Source of the DNA: CALVGQ01 sp031551965
GTDB lineage: Bacteria > Bacillota_I > Bacilli_A > Erysipelotrichales > Erysipelotrichaceae
DNA: 64,000 nucleotides
Direction: 5' to 3'
NCBI GenBank assembly: GCA_031551965.1
Contig: JAVBMW010000006.1
Span: forward strand, 107,511-171,510
The translations under genes and the position numbers were made by a program. Positions 1 through 9,600 of the stretch are shown piece after piece; positions within the stretch are counted from its first letter, which is position 1, and every line of letters begins with the position of its first letter. The notes below the pieces were generated by a model that saw only the letters and a program-made list of their open reading frames with translations, did no database searches and was not told the DNA's origin.

Positions 1-761
1 CGCTTGTTATATTCAAGAATCGCATCTTTGATCTTCTCTTGATTTATTTTAAAATCTTCCAACATCCAATAATCTACTGGATCTAAAAAGGCATTGATCG
101 ACCTCTTTACTCCGCTGATTGTAAATTCTTTGCATAACACAATTGAATCCTCTAGTTTCAAACAACGATTTCCAAGATCCACAAACATATTTTGATACGC
201 TAAAACATACAAACCTTTATCTGTATGTATACTCAAACAATTTAAAGCTAATTGCTTGATCTTCTTTTCATCTTTAGATTGATTGTATTTAAAATAATCA
301 ATGATTTGAGTATATTGTAAATCAGTTAATGTATAAAATCCTTGTGCTATTTTCTCCTGATCCAAATAACTGATCAGTTTATATTCACATTTATATGGAG
401 TTGAATCCAGTTTATTGCATTCTGCTAAGTAATTTAATATTCGATGGTTTGCGACATTATCAAACAACTCTGCATAAAGATGAGGATTATCAGTGATGTT
501 TTGTAGTAGTTCTTCATTAACCGAAGCATAAGTTCCTTCTAATATTGAAGAAACTAATATATTCTCATATTTTACATTGAGTTCTTTTTTCTGCCCACTT
601 GAAATATTGATTCCATCAACGATCAATGTTTTTTGCATTAAATTGATATCTTTAATACCGATCCAATATTTTGTGATCTTTTCTTCTCGATTTTGGTACT
701 CAATATAAAGCCACTTTCCTTCATGAAGTGCTCTGAATATATCACGATATACACCTTTCAT
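1..761 (-). CDS. Unrecognised protein, N-terminal part (runs off the window)
   Basis: An open frame runs from an ATG at 761 to the window edge without a stop, giving about 253 residues of a longer protein. The start is supported by a GAGGTGA ribosome binding site 7 bases upstream. The N-terminus has a basic and aromatic beta-rich stretch (WLYIEYQN, then KYWIGIKDI), followed by mixed alpha/beta sequence with no transmembrane segment, so it is probably cytoplasmic. The first 60 residues faintly recall a WYL-like or small beta-barrel domain placed before a helicase or nuclease, but no catalytic motif lies in the visible part and I do not assign a function. It is separated from the next gene by about 520 bases of repeat-containing DNA. 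Confidence 0.7.
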   Translation of the reverse strand, partial: MKGVYRDIFRALHEGKWLYIEYQNREEKITKYWIGIKDINLMQKTLIVDGINISSGQKKELNVKYENILVSSILEGTYASVNEELLQNITDNPHLYAELFDNVANHRILNYLAECNKLDSTPYKCEYKLISYLDQEKIAQGFYTLTDLQYTQIIDYFKYNQSKDEKKIKQLALNCLSIHTDKGLYVLAYQNMFVDLGNRCLKLEDSIVLCKEFTISGVKRSINAFLDPVDYWMLEDFKINQEKIKDAILEYNK

Positions 762-1032
762 CGCATCTCACCTCAAATCTTCGTAAGCTAATTATACTAT
801 ATTTTACCTTTTCTATTAAGTACTCTTAATACATTAGTAAATTACACTACATTTGATAATCAATAAAATTCTACAGGAAACATTAAACGCAATAAAAATG
901 CGTATTTACGCAAATATTTTACGTATAAGGGATAGACTGCTTAAATGCCATTCTTTATATCTATTTTTAGAGTCTTTAGTTCTACTACTTTCATTACTTT
1001 CATCATTACGTTGAAACTAAGATAACAGTATC

Positions 1033-1117
1033 TCAAAATCGCTATTTTTTTAAATGCTAAATAGTTCAAAATCGCTGTTTTCAAAAATTAAAATACATTC
1101 AAATTCGCTATTTTTTG
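1033..1117. repeat. Three degenerate direct repeats with a 33-base period
   Basis: Units begin at 1033, 1066 and 1099, exactly 33 bases apart. Each opens with TCAAAATCGCTATTTT or a one- or two-base variant, and the rest of each unit is AT-rich and not conserved. The array stops just before the duplicated rpsI terminator at 1131. It could be a protein-binding iteron set or the remains of a longer array. Confidence 0.6.
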
Positions 1118-1130
1118 CTATTATCAGCTA

Positions 1131-1166
1131 AAAAACGAAAAAGAACCTCCAAATAAGGAAGTTCTT
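1131..1166 (-). terminator. Intrinsic terminator (duplicate copy)
   Basis: On the minus strand a 10-bp stem with one mismatch (arms at 1141-1150 and 1157-1166) is followed by a T-rich tract at 1131-1140. It is the duplicate of the rpsI terminator and would end transcription of the gene at 1286-2380. Confidence 0.75.
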
Positions 1167-1208
1167 GATTGTCTCTGTAGATAATTTGATTAACGTTTTG
1201 ATAATTCC
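1131..1208 (-). repeat. Second copy of the rpsI 3' end and terminator (att-like duplication)
   Basis: This segment matches 2579-2655 over about 75 bases with a few substitutions and short indels. It contains the last rpsI codons (Ser-Lys-Arg-stop), the spacer and the terminator hairpin. It is separated from the real rpsI end by one unrelated gene (1286-2380). Such an arrangement is what a site-specific insertion at a 3' gene end leaves behind, although simple duplication is possible. Confidence 0.7.
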
Positions 1209-1285
1209 TAGCCTTTTAAAATAAGGATATAAGGGGCGTTTTGCTACTTTGTGATACCTTATGAAAGCTCATATCAATATACAGC

Positions 1286-2380
1286 TTACGACATAGATAA
1301 TTCTTTATCAAGCCATGTCATAATATATTCTCTATCTTGCTTAGTATTGATAGGAAGATTGAAATTCAAACATCTGCATTTTTGATATTCTTTTCCATCA
1401 ATTGAAAATCGAAGATTTGTGCATTTAGGATTGCATGCATTGGGATCATTCAGTTTGGCACAATTCCAACTGTTTTTAACTGCTTCAAGAATATTTTCAG
1501 GTGCTTGTGACAGCAAATTTGATTGTTCATTTATTAGTTTTGAGTTTAATTTTATATAAGCTCCATCCATCGATATGCGAGCAGAAAAAACCACTGTCTT
1601 AAATACTTTTGATGTATATGTAAATACAAATTCGTTCATCTGATACTTCGAATCACATTTACAATTCTGATTGAGTAAAAACTCATGAATACTAACCAGA
1701 AAGCTTTTATATTCGTCTTGTAAAGAACCAATGCAATCTATCAATTGAGGCGAAAACTTTTTAGGCAACGCCAGAGCGTGGTAATCACAGCGCATAAAAA
1801 TGCTTGCTATGGCCCCTTTATCCTTATGTCCTTTGCCCATAAGTGCAGTTGCATCTGCCATTGCTTTTAATCCGACTAGAGTATAGTTACTATTAGGATA
1901 TCGTATTTCTATTAAACCTGCTTTATTCAGTTTATAAGATATATCCTTTATATCTATATCCAAAAATGCAAATCCTAAGTCTGCTAGAAATAGGAAGCAT
2001 TGGTTTGGTTTACTCCCATGTATTTCTTTAAACGCAATACTTAATTCATTTCCGTCAATAAACAAGCATTTAGATGCATTATCAAGTCTGCCATGCAAAC
2101 CGATACAATATAGTAAATAGAGGGGATGTATCAAACTTGGAAAACTCTTTTCAAACGCAATGGTGGTCTTTTCTACTTCACTTTGAGTTGTTGTATTATC
2201 TGCATTTTCGATAGCAGTGTCAATAAAACGATATAATAAGGACTGGAAATCGTTGACTCCTTTTAAGATATCCGCTCCATTACTGTCACCGATCAACCTT
2301 ACATTGATATCGAATGTATTTGGTATATCTTCTACAATATTGCTTCTTAAAAATAATGCTATCTCTTTTAAAGTTTTCAT
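1286..2380 (-). CDS. Hypothetical protein with a C-terminal cysteine cluster
   Basis: I choose the ATG at 2380 (364 residues) because GGAGGAG lies 6 bases upstream; the longer frame to 2422 has no such site. The protein has no signal peptide or membrane segment and is probably cytoplasmic. Its last 60 residues carry a cysteine cluster (NACNPKC, then KCRC about 20 residues later) that could bind a metal; a Cys-Lys-Cys pair lies near the middle. I do not recognise the family. The gene is bracketed by two copies of the rpsI 3' end plus terminator, which suggests it arrived as cargo of an insertion, but no recombinase is present. It should be transcribed alone, or by read-through from rpsI. Confidence 0.75.
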   Translation of the reverse strand: MKTLKEIALFLRSNIVEDIPNTFDINVRLIGDSNGADILKGVNDFQSLLYRFIDTAIENADNTTTQSEVEKTTIAFEKSFPSLIHPLYLLYCIGLHGRLDNASKCLFIDGNELSIAFKEIHGSKPNQCFLFLADLGFAFLDIDIKDISYKLNKAGLIEIRYPNSNYTLVGLKAMADATALMGKGHKDKGAIASIFMRCDYHALALPKKFSPQLIDCIGSLQDEYKSFLVSIHEFLLNQNCKCDSKYQMNEFVFTYTSKVFKTVVFSARISMDGAYIKLNSKLINEQSNLLSQAPENILEAVKNSWNCAKLNDPNACNPKCTNLRFSIDGKEYQKCRCLNFNLPINTKQDREYIMTWLDKELSMS

Positions 2381-2577
2381 AAGAATCTCCTCCGACAAAA
2401 ATTGTATTCTAAATTTAACCAAATTTATTTAAATAACCATAAGTTTCCTGTTGAGTGCATTATAACATATTCCTATTCCTCAAATTTAAATTTTTTTCAT
2501 TTTTGAGGAACAAAATCGATATAATTTGTAACACCTTATAAAACTTATTAAATTTCCTATAGCATTTAGTTTATATG

Positions 2578-2611
2578 CAAAACGAAAAAGAACCTCCATA
2601 AGGAAGTTCTT
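2578..2611 (-). terminator. Intrinsic terminator of rplM-rpsI
   Basis: Minus-strand hairpin with arms at 2588-2597 and 2602-2611 (one mismatch), followed by a T-rich tract at 2579-2587, placed 25 bases after the rpsI stop. A near copy occurs at 1131-1166. Confidence 0.85.
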
Positions 2612-2636
2612 GATTGTCTCTGTACGATAATATAGA

Positions 2637-3044
2637 TTAACGTTTTGAGAATTGTGGAGCACGACGTGCACCTTTAAGTCCGTATTTCTTACGTTCTTTA
2701 CCACGACTATCACGTGTTAAGAATCCAGCTGCTTTTAATGCAGGACGGAAGTCTGAAGAAACTTCCAACAATGCACGAGCAACACCATGACGGATTGCAC
2801 CAGCTTGACCTGTGTATCCTCCACCACAAACATTGATCTTGATGTCATATGCTTCAAGAGTATTTGTTAATTCAAGTGGAGCTTTTACGATCATTCGTAA
2901 TGTTTCAAGAGGTAAGTATTCTTCTAAGCTCTTTGTATTTACTACGATGTTTCCAGTCCCAGGAGTCATGAAGACGCGTGCTACTGAAGATTTACGACGG
3001 CCTGTACCGACGTATGTTACATTAGTTTTCTTTTTAGTTGCCAT
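2637..3044 (-). CDS. rpsI: Ribosomal protein uS9 (S9)
   Basis: A 135-residue protein of the small ribosomal subunit with the typical S9 features: YVGTGRRKSSVARV near the N-terminus, the GGGYTGQAGAIRHGVARAL core, and the basic tail ending in QFSKR that reaches the decoding centre. Length is normal for the family (about 130). The ATG at 3044 is preceded by GGAG. It lies 14 bases after rplM and is co-transcribed with it; the operon ends at the hairpin at 2578-2611. Its last codons and terminator are duplicated at 1131-1208. Confidence 0.98.
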   Translation of the reverse strand: MATKKKTNVTYVGTGRRKSSVARVFMTPGTGNIVVNTKSLEEYLPLETLRMIVKAPLELTNTLEAYDIKINVCGGGYTGQAGAIRHGVARALLEVSSDFRPALKAAGFLTRDSRGKERKKYGLKGARRAPQFSKR

Positions 3045-3058
3045 TGTCTATTCTCCTT

Positions 3059-3496
3059 CTAACCTTTAATTTTCAACTCAATAGGTTTTTGAGCTGCATG
3101 TGGATGATCTGCACCTTTGTAAACAAATAAATGTTTACGTTGTACATCACCAAGTCTAGTATGAGGCACCATACCATGAATAGCTTTTTCAACCCATTCA
3201 ACAGTATATTGTTCTCTCATTACACGAGTTGAGCGTGTACGTAATCCACCTGGATAAAGAGAATGACTGTAGTAGAATTTCTTCTCGTTTTGATCTCCAG
3301 TAATTACAATTTTGTCTGCATTGATTACGATCACAAAGTCACCGCAGTCAACGTTTGGTGTAAATGTTGGTTTGTGTTTTCCACGTAGAACAGCAGCTAC
3401 TTCACTTGCTAAACGTCCTAGTGTTTGATTTGCTCCATCAACGATATACCATTGACGAACAACTTCATTTGGTTTTGCCATAGTTGTTTGACGCAT
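3059..3496 (-). CDS. rplM: Ribosomal protein uL13 (L13)
   Basis: A 145-residue large-subunit protein with the family start (MRQTTMAKPNEV), the VDGANQTLGRLAS segment, VGDFVIV-like core (CGDFVIVINADKI) and the LYPGGLR and HMVPHTRLG-like motifs. Length is normal. The start at 3496 has a GAGGAGG site. It leads the rplM-rpsI pair, with its own promoter (3560-3588) and a structured leader. In many Firmicutes this pair follows truA directly; here truA is 55 kb away. Confidence 0.98.
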   Translation of the reverse strand: MRQTTMAKPNEVVRQWYIVDGANQTLGRLASEVAAVLRGKHKPTFTPNVDCGDFVIVINADKIVITGDQNEKKFYYSHSLYPGGLRTRSTRVMREQYTVEWVEKAIHGMVPHTRLGDVQRKHLFVYKGADHPHAAQKPIELKIKG

Positions 3497-3553
3497 ATTA
3501 ATTTCCTCCTCTGGCCGATCACAGTTTCCGGGGCTGTAACTGGCGTAGGTCCG
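3497..3553 (-). promoter_or_regulatory. Probable L13 leader of rplM
   Basis: The short 5' untranslated region between the promoter and rplM can fold into a GC-rich hairpin centred on an AGCCCCGGAAACTGTG-like stretch, immediately before the ribosome binding site. This layout resembles the L13 ribosomal leader of Firmicutes, where L13 represses its own operon. The identification rests on position and general appearance, not on a covariance search. Confidence 0.55.
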
Positions 3554-3559
3554 TTATCT

Positions 3560-3588
3560 ATAATACTTTATTTTGATGCAATAGTCAA
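3560..3588 (-). promoter_or_regulatory. Sigma-A type promoter of rplM-rpsI
   Basis: Minus-strand -35 TTGACT (3583-3588) and -10 TATTAT (3560-3565) are separated by exactly 17 bases. The start of transcription would be near 3553, about 57 bases before the rplM ATG. The promoter lets rplM-rpsI be expressed independently of the giant gene that ends at 3677. Confidence 0.75.
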
Positions 3589-3676
3589 TGCTTTATTTAA
3601 TAATTCCCTTTATTTAAGCCAGTTTAAAGCCATCAAAACAAGGCTAATAGCTTAAGCCATTAACCTTATTCAATTC

Positions 3677-6600
3677 TTACTTTGTAAGTTTATAGCGAGG
3701 TGATTTATTCACATTGAATACAAAGTAATCAGATGCCACGGATACTCCATTGATCATTAAGTGACCTTCTAGCTTATAATTACCCACAGGCATGTTGACA
3801 ATGAAGTTTTCCAATGTATTGTATCGCTCAAATATTGTATCTTCAAGGATTCCATCTCCTCTTGCTGCCGATCTTGATTGATTGATAGCCAAACTGATCG
3901 CATCAACATAAGCCTTCATATTCAACGAAGTAATACTATCATTTATGAATGCATCATTACTTTCTCCAATCAACTTCTTCATGTACTCTTCTAAATCAGC
4001 TTCTAGAGTTTTGTCTTTGCTATAAGCTATCGTGATAGATTCAATCAAACCATTAGCTATTATAACATTGACAGTTCCTTTTTGAACATTATCATCTCCC
4101 GCAACATTGACAGAATAATCACCATCTTTAAGTTGCCAAACATCAAAACTCCAGTTTACGAAGTAATTTGTCTGAGAAGCATTTAATTCTTTAACTTTAA
4201 GATTATCCATTAGCGGTGTTATTCCATCATTTAGTATCGCTGGAACATAGACATTATCCTCATTCAATTTTAATAATTGATATTCAATTTTAGTTAAGCT
4301 GTTATCAAAATCAACATTATTGAACGTTGTTTTAAAATCAATCTTAACATCAAATGCAATTTCTCCAGAATTCAAATCATTTAGATTTTGAACAAGTTGC
4401 TTTTGGTTCGGTTCAAGTTTAAATCCGTAACCTTCTCCACCTTCGACTTGTATCGGTATAATTAGTCGTGTAACTTCATCACCGTTCGGATGCGTAGGGA
4501 TTAAAGTACGTTGCACAGCGACAACTAAGTTATACATTTGCCCCTCTTCAAAAGCGAATCCAAGTGATTTTGAGAAATCCAGTGACATACTGATTGGTAA
4601 AATAACTTTATCATTTTCCCCAGCTTCCATAAGATGGCTTACCAATCTATCTTTAAAGTATAAAATCATATCACTTGTAGACATTGTTACAGTAGTATAT
4701 TGATCATCAACCTTATTTTCTGTTGTCATAGTAACGATCGTATTATCTGGAAGTGGTATTTGTTCTCCAAGAAGATTTTCAATATGAACTTCTATATCAA
4801 GATACTTTCCTTTATTGATAAAGTCATATTCATAATTATAACCTTCACCCCAAGTATCTTTAAATTCAAATTGGAATGACAAAGGAATTTCTCGGTTAAA
4901 TTTACCAGAAACCGAACCGTTAACTACTTCGATCGATCTTCTTGGATTTAAATGAATTAGCGGATAATCTGATGCAACTACCTTGAACTCAGAGTTCGCG
5001 TAATCATAAACCACTCCTTCATCGTTTGTATATTTATTTAGACTCACCGATGGAAGTGTTATTTCATTACATATAACTGCTCCATTTTCTTTCAATCCTG
5101 TAGACTGAAGATCCACTACAAACAAGAATTCTTCCATAGCGGCTTCTTCATCCCATCCACGATATGAAGGATGATTAAAATAATATTTAGAGTTTTCCAA
5201 ATTAAAGACATCTTTTTCCTGATAATAGACAGTATTGTCAAACTCATCAACACGTGAAAATTCACTAAAACTTACCGATGTTTTTCCATCAGGGTCATCT
5301 ACGTAGTAATAATACGTATAACCTGTTGCTATATCGACCATCGCGATCTTTGTCTTATATGGTAAATTCGGGTTACCTCCGGCAATTGCCCACCTGAAAA
5401 CTTTGTCAACTACGATCGGTCGTGTTTCATACTCATATAGATAGTTGTCTTCATCATCTTTGAGATGGTTTCCTTTATCATCAAGGACAGGAATCTTATC
5501 TCCATTTATATCAAATTTAAACTTAGGTTCATCCGTATCTTTATCATAAACGATTGGGTCTAGCATCTTACGGATTCCAGAATAATGATAAGCCGCATAA
5601 GTTGTGTAAACACCATCATTAGTCAAGTTGATATCTTCACTAAAGAATCCATTATCAAGATCACCATCAAATCTTTCACCGATCGCATTATAGTTTTCTA
5701 CTTCTGTGAAAACCTGTAGATCAACTCTGATCGGAATTGAATCTGTAAGAGATAATACATATCCTCCGGTACTTGGAGTAACATAATAAGTTGAGTTGAT
5801 GCGTGTCCATTTATTCACATCATCAATACCGGAAACTCTAAATTCTTTGAAGTTCGAACGATATTTCAAATTTCCTGAATTTGATAATAATGTTACAGAA
5901 TGGTCAGAAGAATTATACATCGACTGTCTAGAATCATATAAAATTGTTCCTCGAAGTTGAGTGATCGTTGTATTGACTTTGGTCACATCGTTATCTTTTG
6001 CATCTTTAGAGTGAGTAATTACTCCAGTACTAAAAATTGCTGCATTGACATCAACCATGATTTGATTTGCAGTTCCTTTGCTGGATTGATATCCATCATA
6101 CAAAATATATCCAAAATCAGAAGTGTTATCTCCCATATGCCAATCGTTTCCGTTAATCGACTTAAAGTTATGTCGATTTATACTGCCTTCACCATTTTCA
6201 CCAATATCCGCTTCATCATAACTGACATTATATAATAGTTCTTTGATATTGACAGATTTTTCTTCCTGATCAAGTGGTGTATAAATTTGAACACCTTTTT
6301 CTACAATTTCGCTGAATGGGGTATAACGCACAATATTTACATCCATACGTGTAGTTGAACCGCTACTTGCGATACGATTAGCTAATTTAGTTTGATCTGT
6401 AATAGTAACACCCGGAGTAGAATACAATTTACTTCCCGCTGTATTGATATTGTATCCATAAATTCCAAATGCCGGTGACACTGCTGCAGTAGCATTGTAA
6501 TAAGTTGATCCTGAATATCCTAGAATCAATGCAGAATTTGTACCGATCACATCATTATTGCGTGCATCAATTTCATAAATATGCATTCTAGTTTTTGCAC

Positions 6601-9600
6601 CACTCGATATCATTTCACCAAATAGAATTCCACTATTAGCACCTTGTATTGTATTTCTGTTAATTATTACTTCATCATGAAAACGATATTTATCAGTTTG
6701 CTTTACATCAGTTCCCATATAAGAAACGTTATCTACATTAACTACTCCAATTAATCCTCCGGTATTTGATTTGGAAGTAATTTTGTTGTTGAGAATGTTA
6801 CATTTAGTAAGTTCATTGTTTGTTGCATACGAATAACCCACGATTCCTCCCGCAGTAGAGCCGGTTGAAGTAATAGTGTTATTTTGTATAGTAATATATT
6901 CAAAATATGGAACTGAACCCTGAATTCCTGTACCATAACCAATTTGACCAATCAAACCACCAGTTATGTCTTTTGAAGATATTTCCATATCTTGTACCAT
7001 AATATTACTGTAATAAGCTACATTTCCTCTTGCATAACCTACAAGTGCGCCAGCTTTAGCACTTCCAATAACTTTACCAGTTAGGGTTAAATCTTTAATG
7101 ATTGAACGCGTTGGTGCCTTCCCTTCAGTTGTATTAGAATCGCTATTGTATAAGAAACCAATGAACCCAGCATAAGAGTATTTTTCTTCACTTCTGTCCA
7201 TCCACATTTTAATAGTATGATTTCCACCATTAAGATTAGCTCTAAATTGACGACTATTTGTTGTTGATAGATTATATGGAGTTGATCTTTCCATATCAGC
7301 GCCAAGACCTTTGAAATCTCTAGCGAAATTATATTCCATCGCTTTATCATTGTTCATCACAGTCGAAGTAGTTTTAGCATTATCACTTGTAAAATCTAAA
7401 TCACTGACAATATTAATTGTACTACTTAAACTATTAATCAGTTTTCTTGTAGTATTCATGCTTGCATCATCGACAATTACATTGATCCAGTTCATCAAAA
7501 TAGGTTCTTTCGCAACATAAGTGTATGCATATACTGCATTGATTGTATCAAACCTATTGTTAGTACTGAAGGCAAAACTATTTGCCATTTGAGCTGAAGA
7601 CGTATTAGTTTTGTTAGTGTAAATAGAAGAACCTGTATTAATGATCCATTGTAACATTTGCAGTTGTTCAAAAGACGCTATATTTACATCTACTTTTCCA
7701 CCGCTTGCGGTGGCATTGATTCTAAATTTTTTCTCATCTAAATCTGCAACATTAAAGATACTTTCTCCAGTTCCAATCATTGGATAAAGTTTATTTGCAT
7801 AGCGAAGATTTTTATCGATTTTCTTCTCAGTTGGAATCACAAAATCTTCCTGATCTCTAACTACATAGTCATACTGCTGAACCGCAAGTAATTCATCACT
7901 TGGCACGAATCGGTTATAGTCATAGATTATGACATCTTCTTCTACTTCGACTTCAACAAGTTCAGGTTCTACTGGTACATCTTCTTCAATGACATTTGGA
8001 TCTTCATAAATTTCATCCATACCAACAATGACCGTACCATCTTCATCAATTTCATAATTGCGTATTGGTGTTGACTGTATCGCGTTATTAAATAGTTGTT
8101 TATTAATGATGTTTGTTTTATATGATCCTTCTGTTTCAACTGGATCACTATCTTCTTCAACAGGATTATCAAAGACAACTCCATCTTGTTTAATAGAAAA
8201 TTGAAGTGTTGTTGTGGCTACATTGCCAGCTTTATCTTTAACATCGAAATTTATTACATAGTCGTCAAGTGATTTAACTACAAAATCTCCTAGATTTTCT
8301 GACCAATCATTATAGACATAATTGTTAATTGAAATTGTCTTCAAGGCAACATTTGGTTCTATTAAAGTTGCAGTTACCGTAACAGTTTTATTGATAATGT
8401 CTGTTTCATATGCAAGAATTGGCTTAGGTTCTGTTTTATCTATTGTAAATGATTTGTTAGATACTGAAGTATTCCCTGCTAAATCGATCGCAATAATCTC
8501 TACTGAATAATCACCTTCAGCATTAAACTCTTTAACTACTTCTTTAGTCATCGCAGTTGCTTCTAACAATGTTACTATTTCATCGCCAGTATTCATAGTA
8601 ACTGTTTTCAATCCAGTTGTATCCATTACGCTTAATTTTACTGTTTCGGTTGTATAAGATTTTCCATCATAAATGTTTTCATTTGGAATTTCCCATGAAA
8701 TATTAGGAGCATCTGTTTCAAGTGTTATTGCTTGTTTGGATTCTACTGATTTATTTCCTGCAGTATCCATCGCGATCGCAGTAAGTTCATGTGAATATGT
8801 CGGATCTAACGTAACTTCACATTTTGCACCTTCGCATGTTTTTATAATTGAAGATTCATCTTTTATTTGAATAGACTCAACTTTAACATTATCGGTACTT
8901 TCAACCGTTACTATAATCGATTTATTATAGAAGAATCCAAAAGTTAGCCTGTTCATCAATAAACTGATTGCATCTTCTCCTACAACTTGATATGACATAA
9001 CTGGAGCAGTAGGAGGATCTAAGTCAATATTATTCACTTCATAGTATGCACTTCCAGGATTTCCTAATGTATCATTAAATGCTACTAATACTTTACCATC
9101 AGTATTTTTAGTCACTTCAAGAGTATAATTATAGTCATCGACAAATGTCCAGTTAGTTGGAGTTTTATCTAATTTCTTATCCACGGTTAAAGTCACGATA
9201 ACTTTACCGTTAATTTGTGAAGTAGTACTATAACTGATTGTTCCAGTCGGTCTCACTTTATCAATATTTTGAACTGAATAAACAGCAGTTCCAACATTAC
9301 CCGCTAAGTCAGTCATTGTGACAGTTCCTGTTTCATTGTATTCAAAAGTACGAGCATAAACATTTTCTTCCTCAGTTAAAGTCCATCCCACAGAAATGGA
9401 GTCTAATTTCTCAGACACAGCTAGTTTAACCACAACATCTTTATTTGTTGCTTCTGTAGTACTATATTCAAATGTACCAGTTGGAATCTCTTTATCAATG
9501 TTGGTAATGTTATATGTTAGTGGAGTAAAAACCTCATTTCCTGCAAGGTCCTTAAATGTTACTGAACCTTCTTCGTTATCATTAAATGATTTTGAATAAG

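Larger units (their letters stand above)
762..1285. other. Non-coding, repeat-containing intergenic region
   Basis: This 524-base AT-rich stretch holds no convincing gene. It contains three degenerate 33-base direct repeats (1033-1117), a second copy of the rpsI terminator and 3' end (1131-1208), and short unremarkable sequence next to each flanking gene. The promoter of the partial gene ending at the left edge should lie in 762-1030, but I see no clear consensus. Confidence 0.7.

Noticed and set aside
1033..1117. CRISPR array
   Set aside because: Only three units, with a shared part of 16 bases and poorly conserved remainder; no leader or cas genes are nearby.
3600..3676. Terminator after the giant gene
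   Set aside because: Only 4-bp stems without a T-tract were found, so I do not call one; read-through into rplM is possible.
3677..4000. LPXTG sortase anchor on the giant protein
   Set aside because: The final 100 residues contain no LPXTG-like motif, hydrophobic helix or basic anchor tail.
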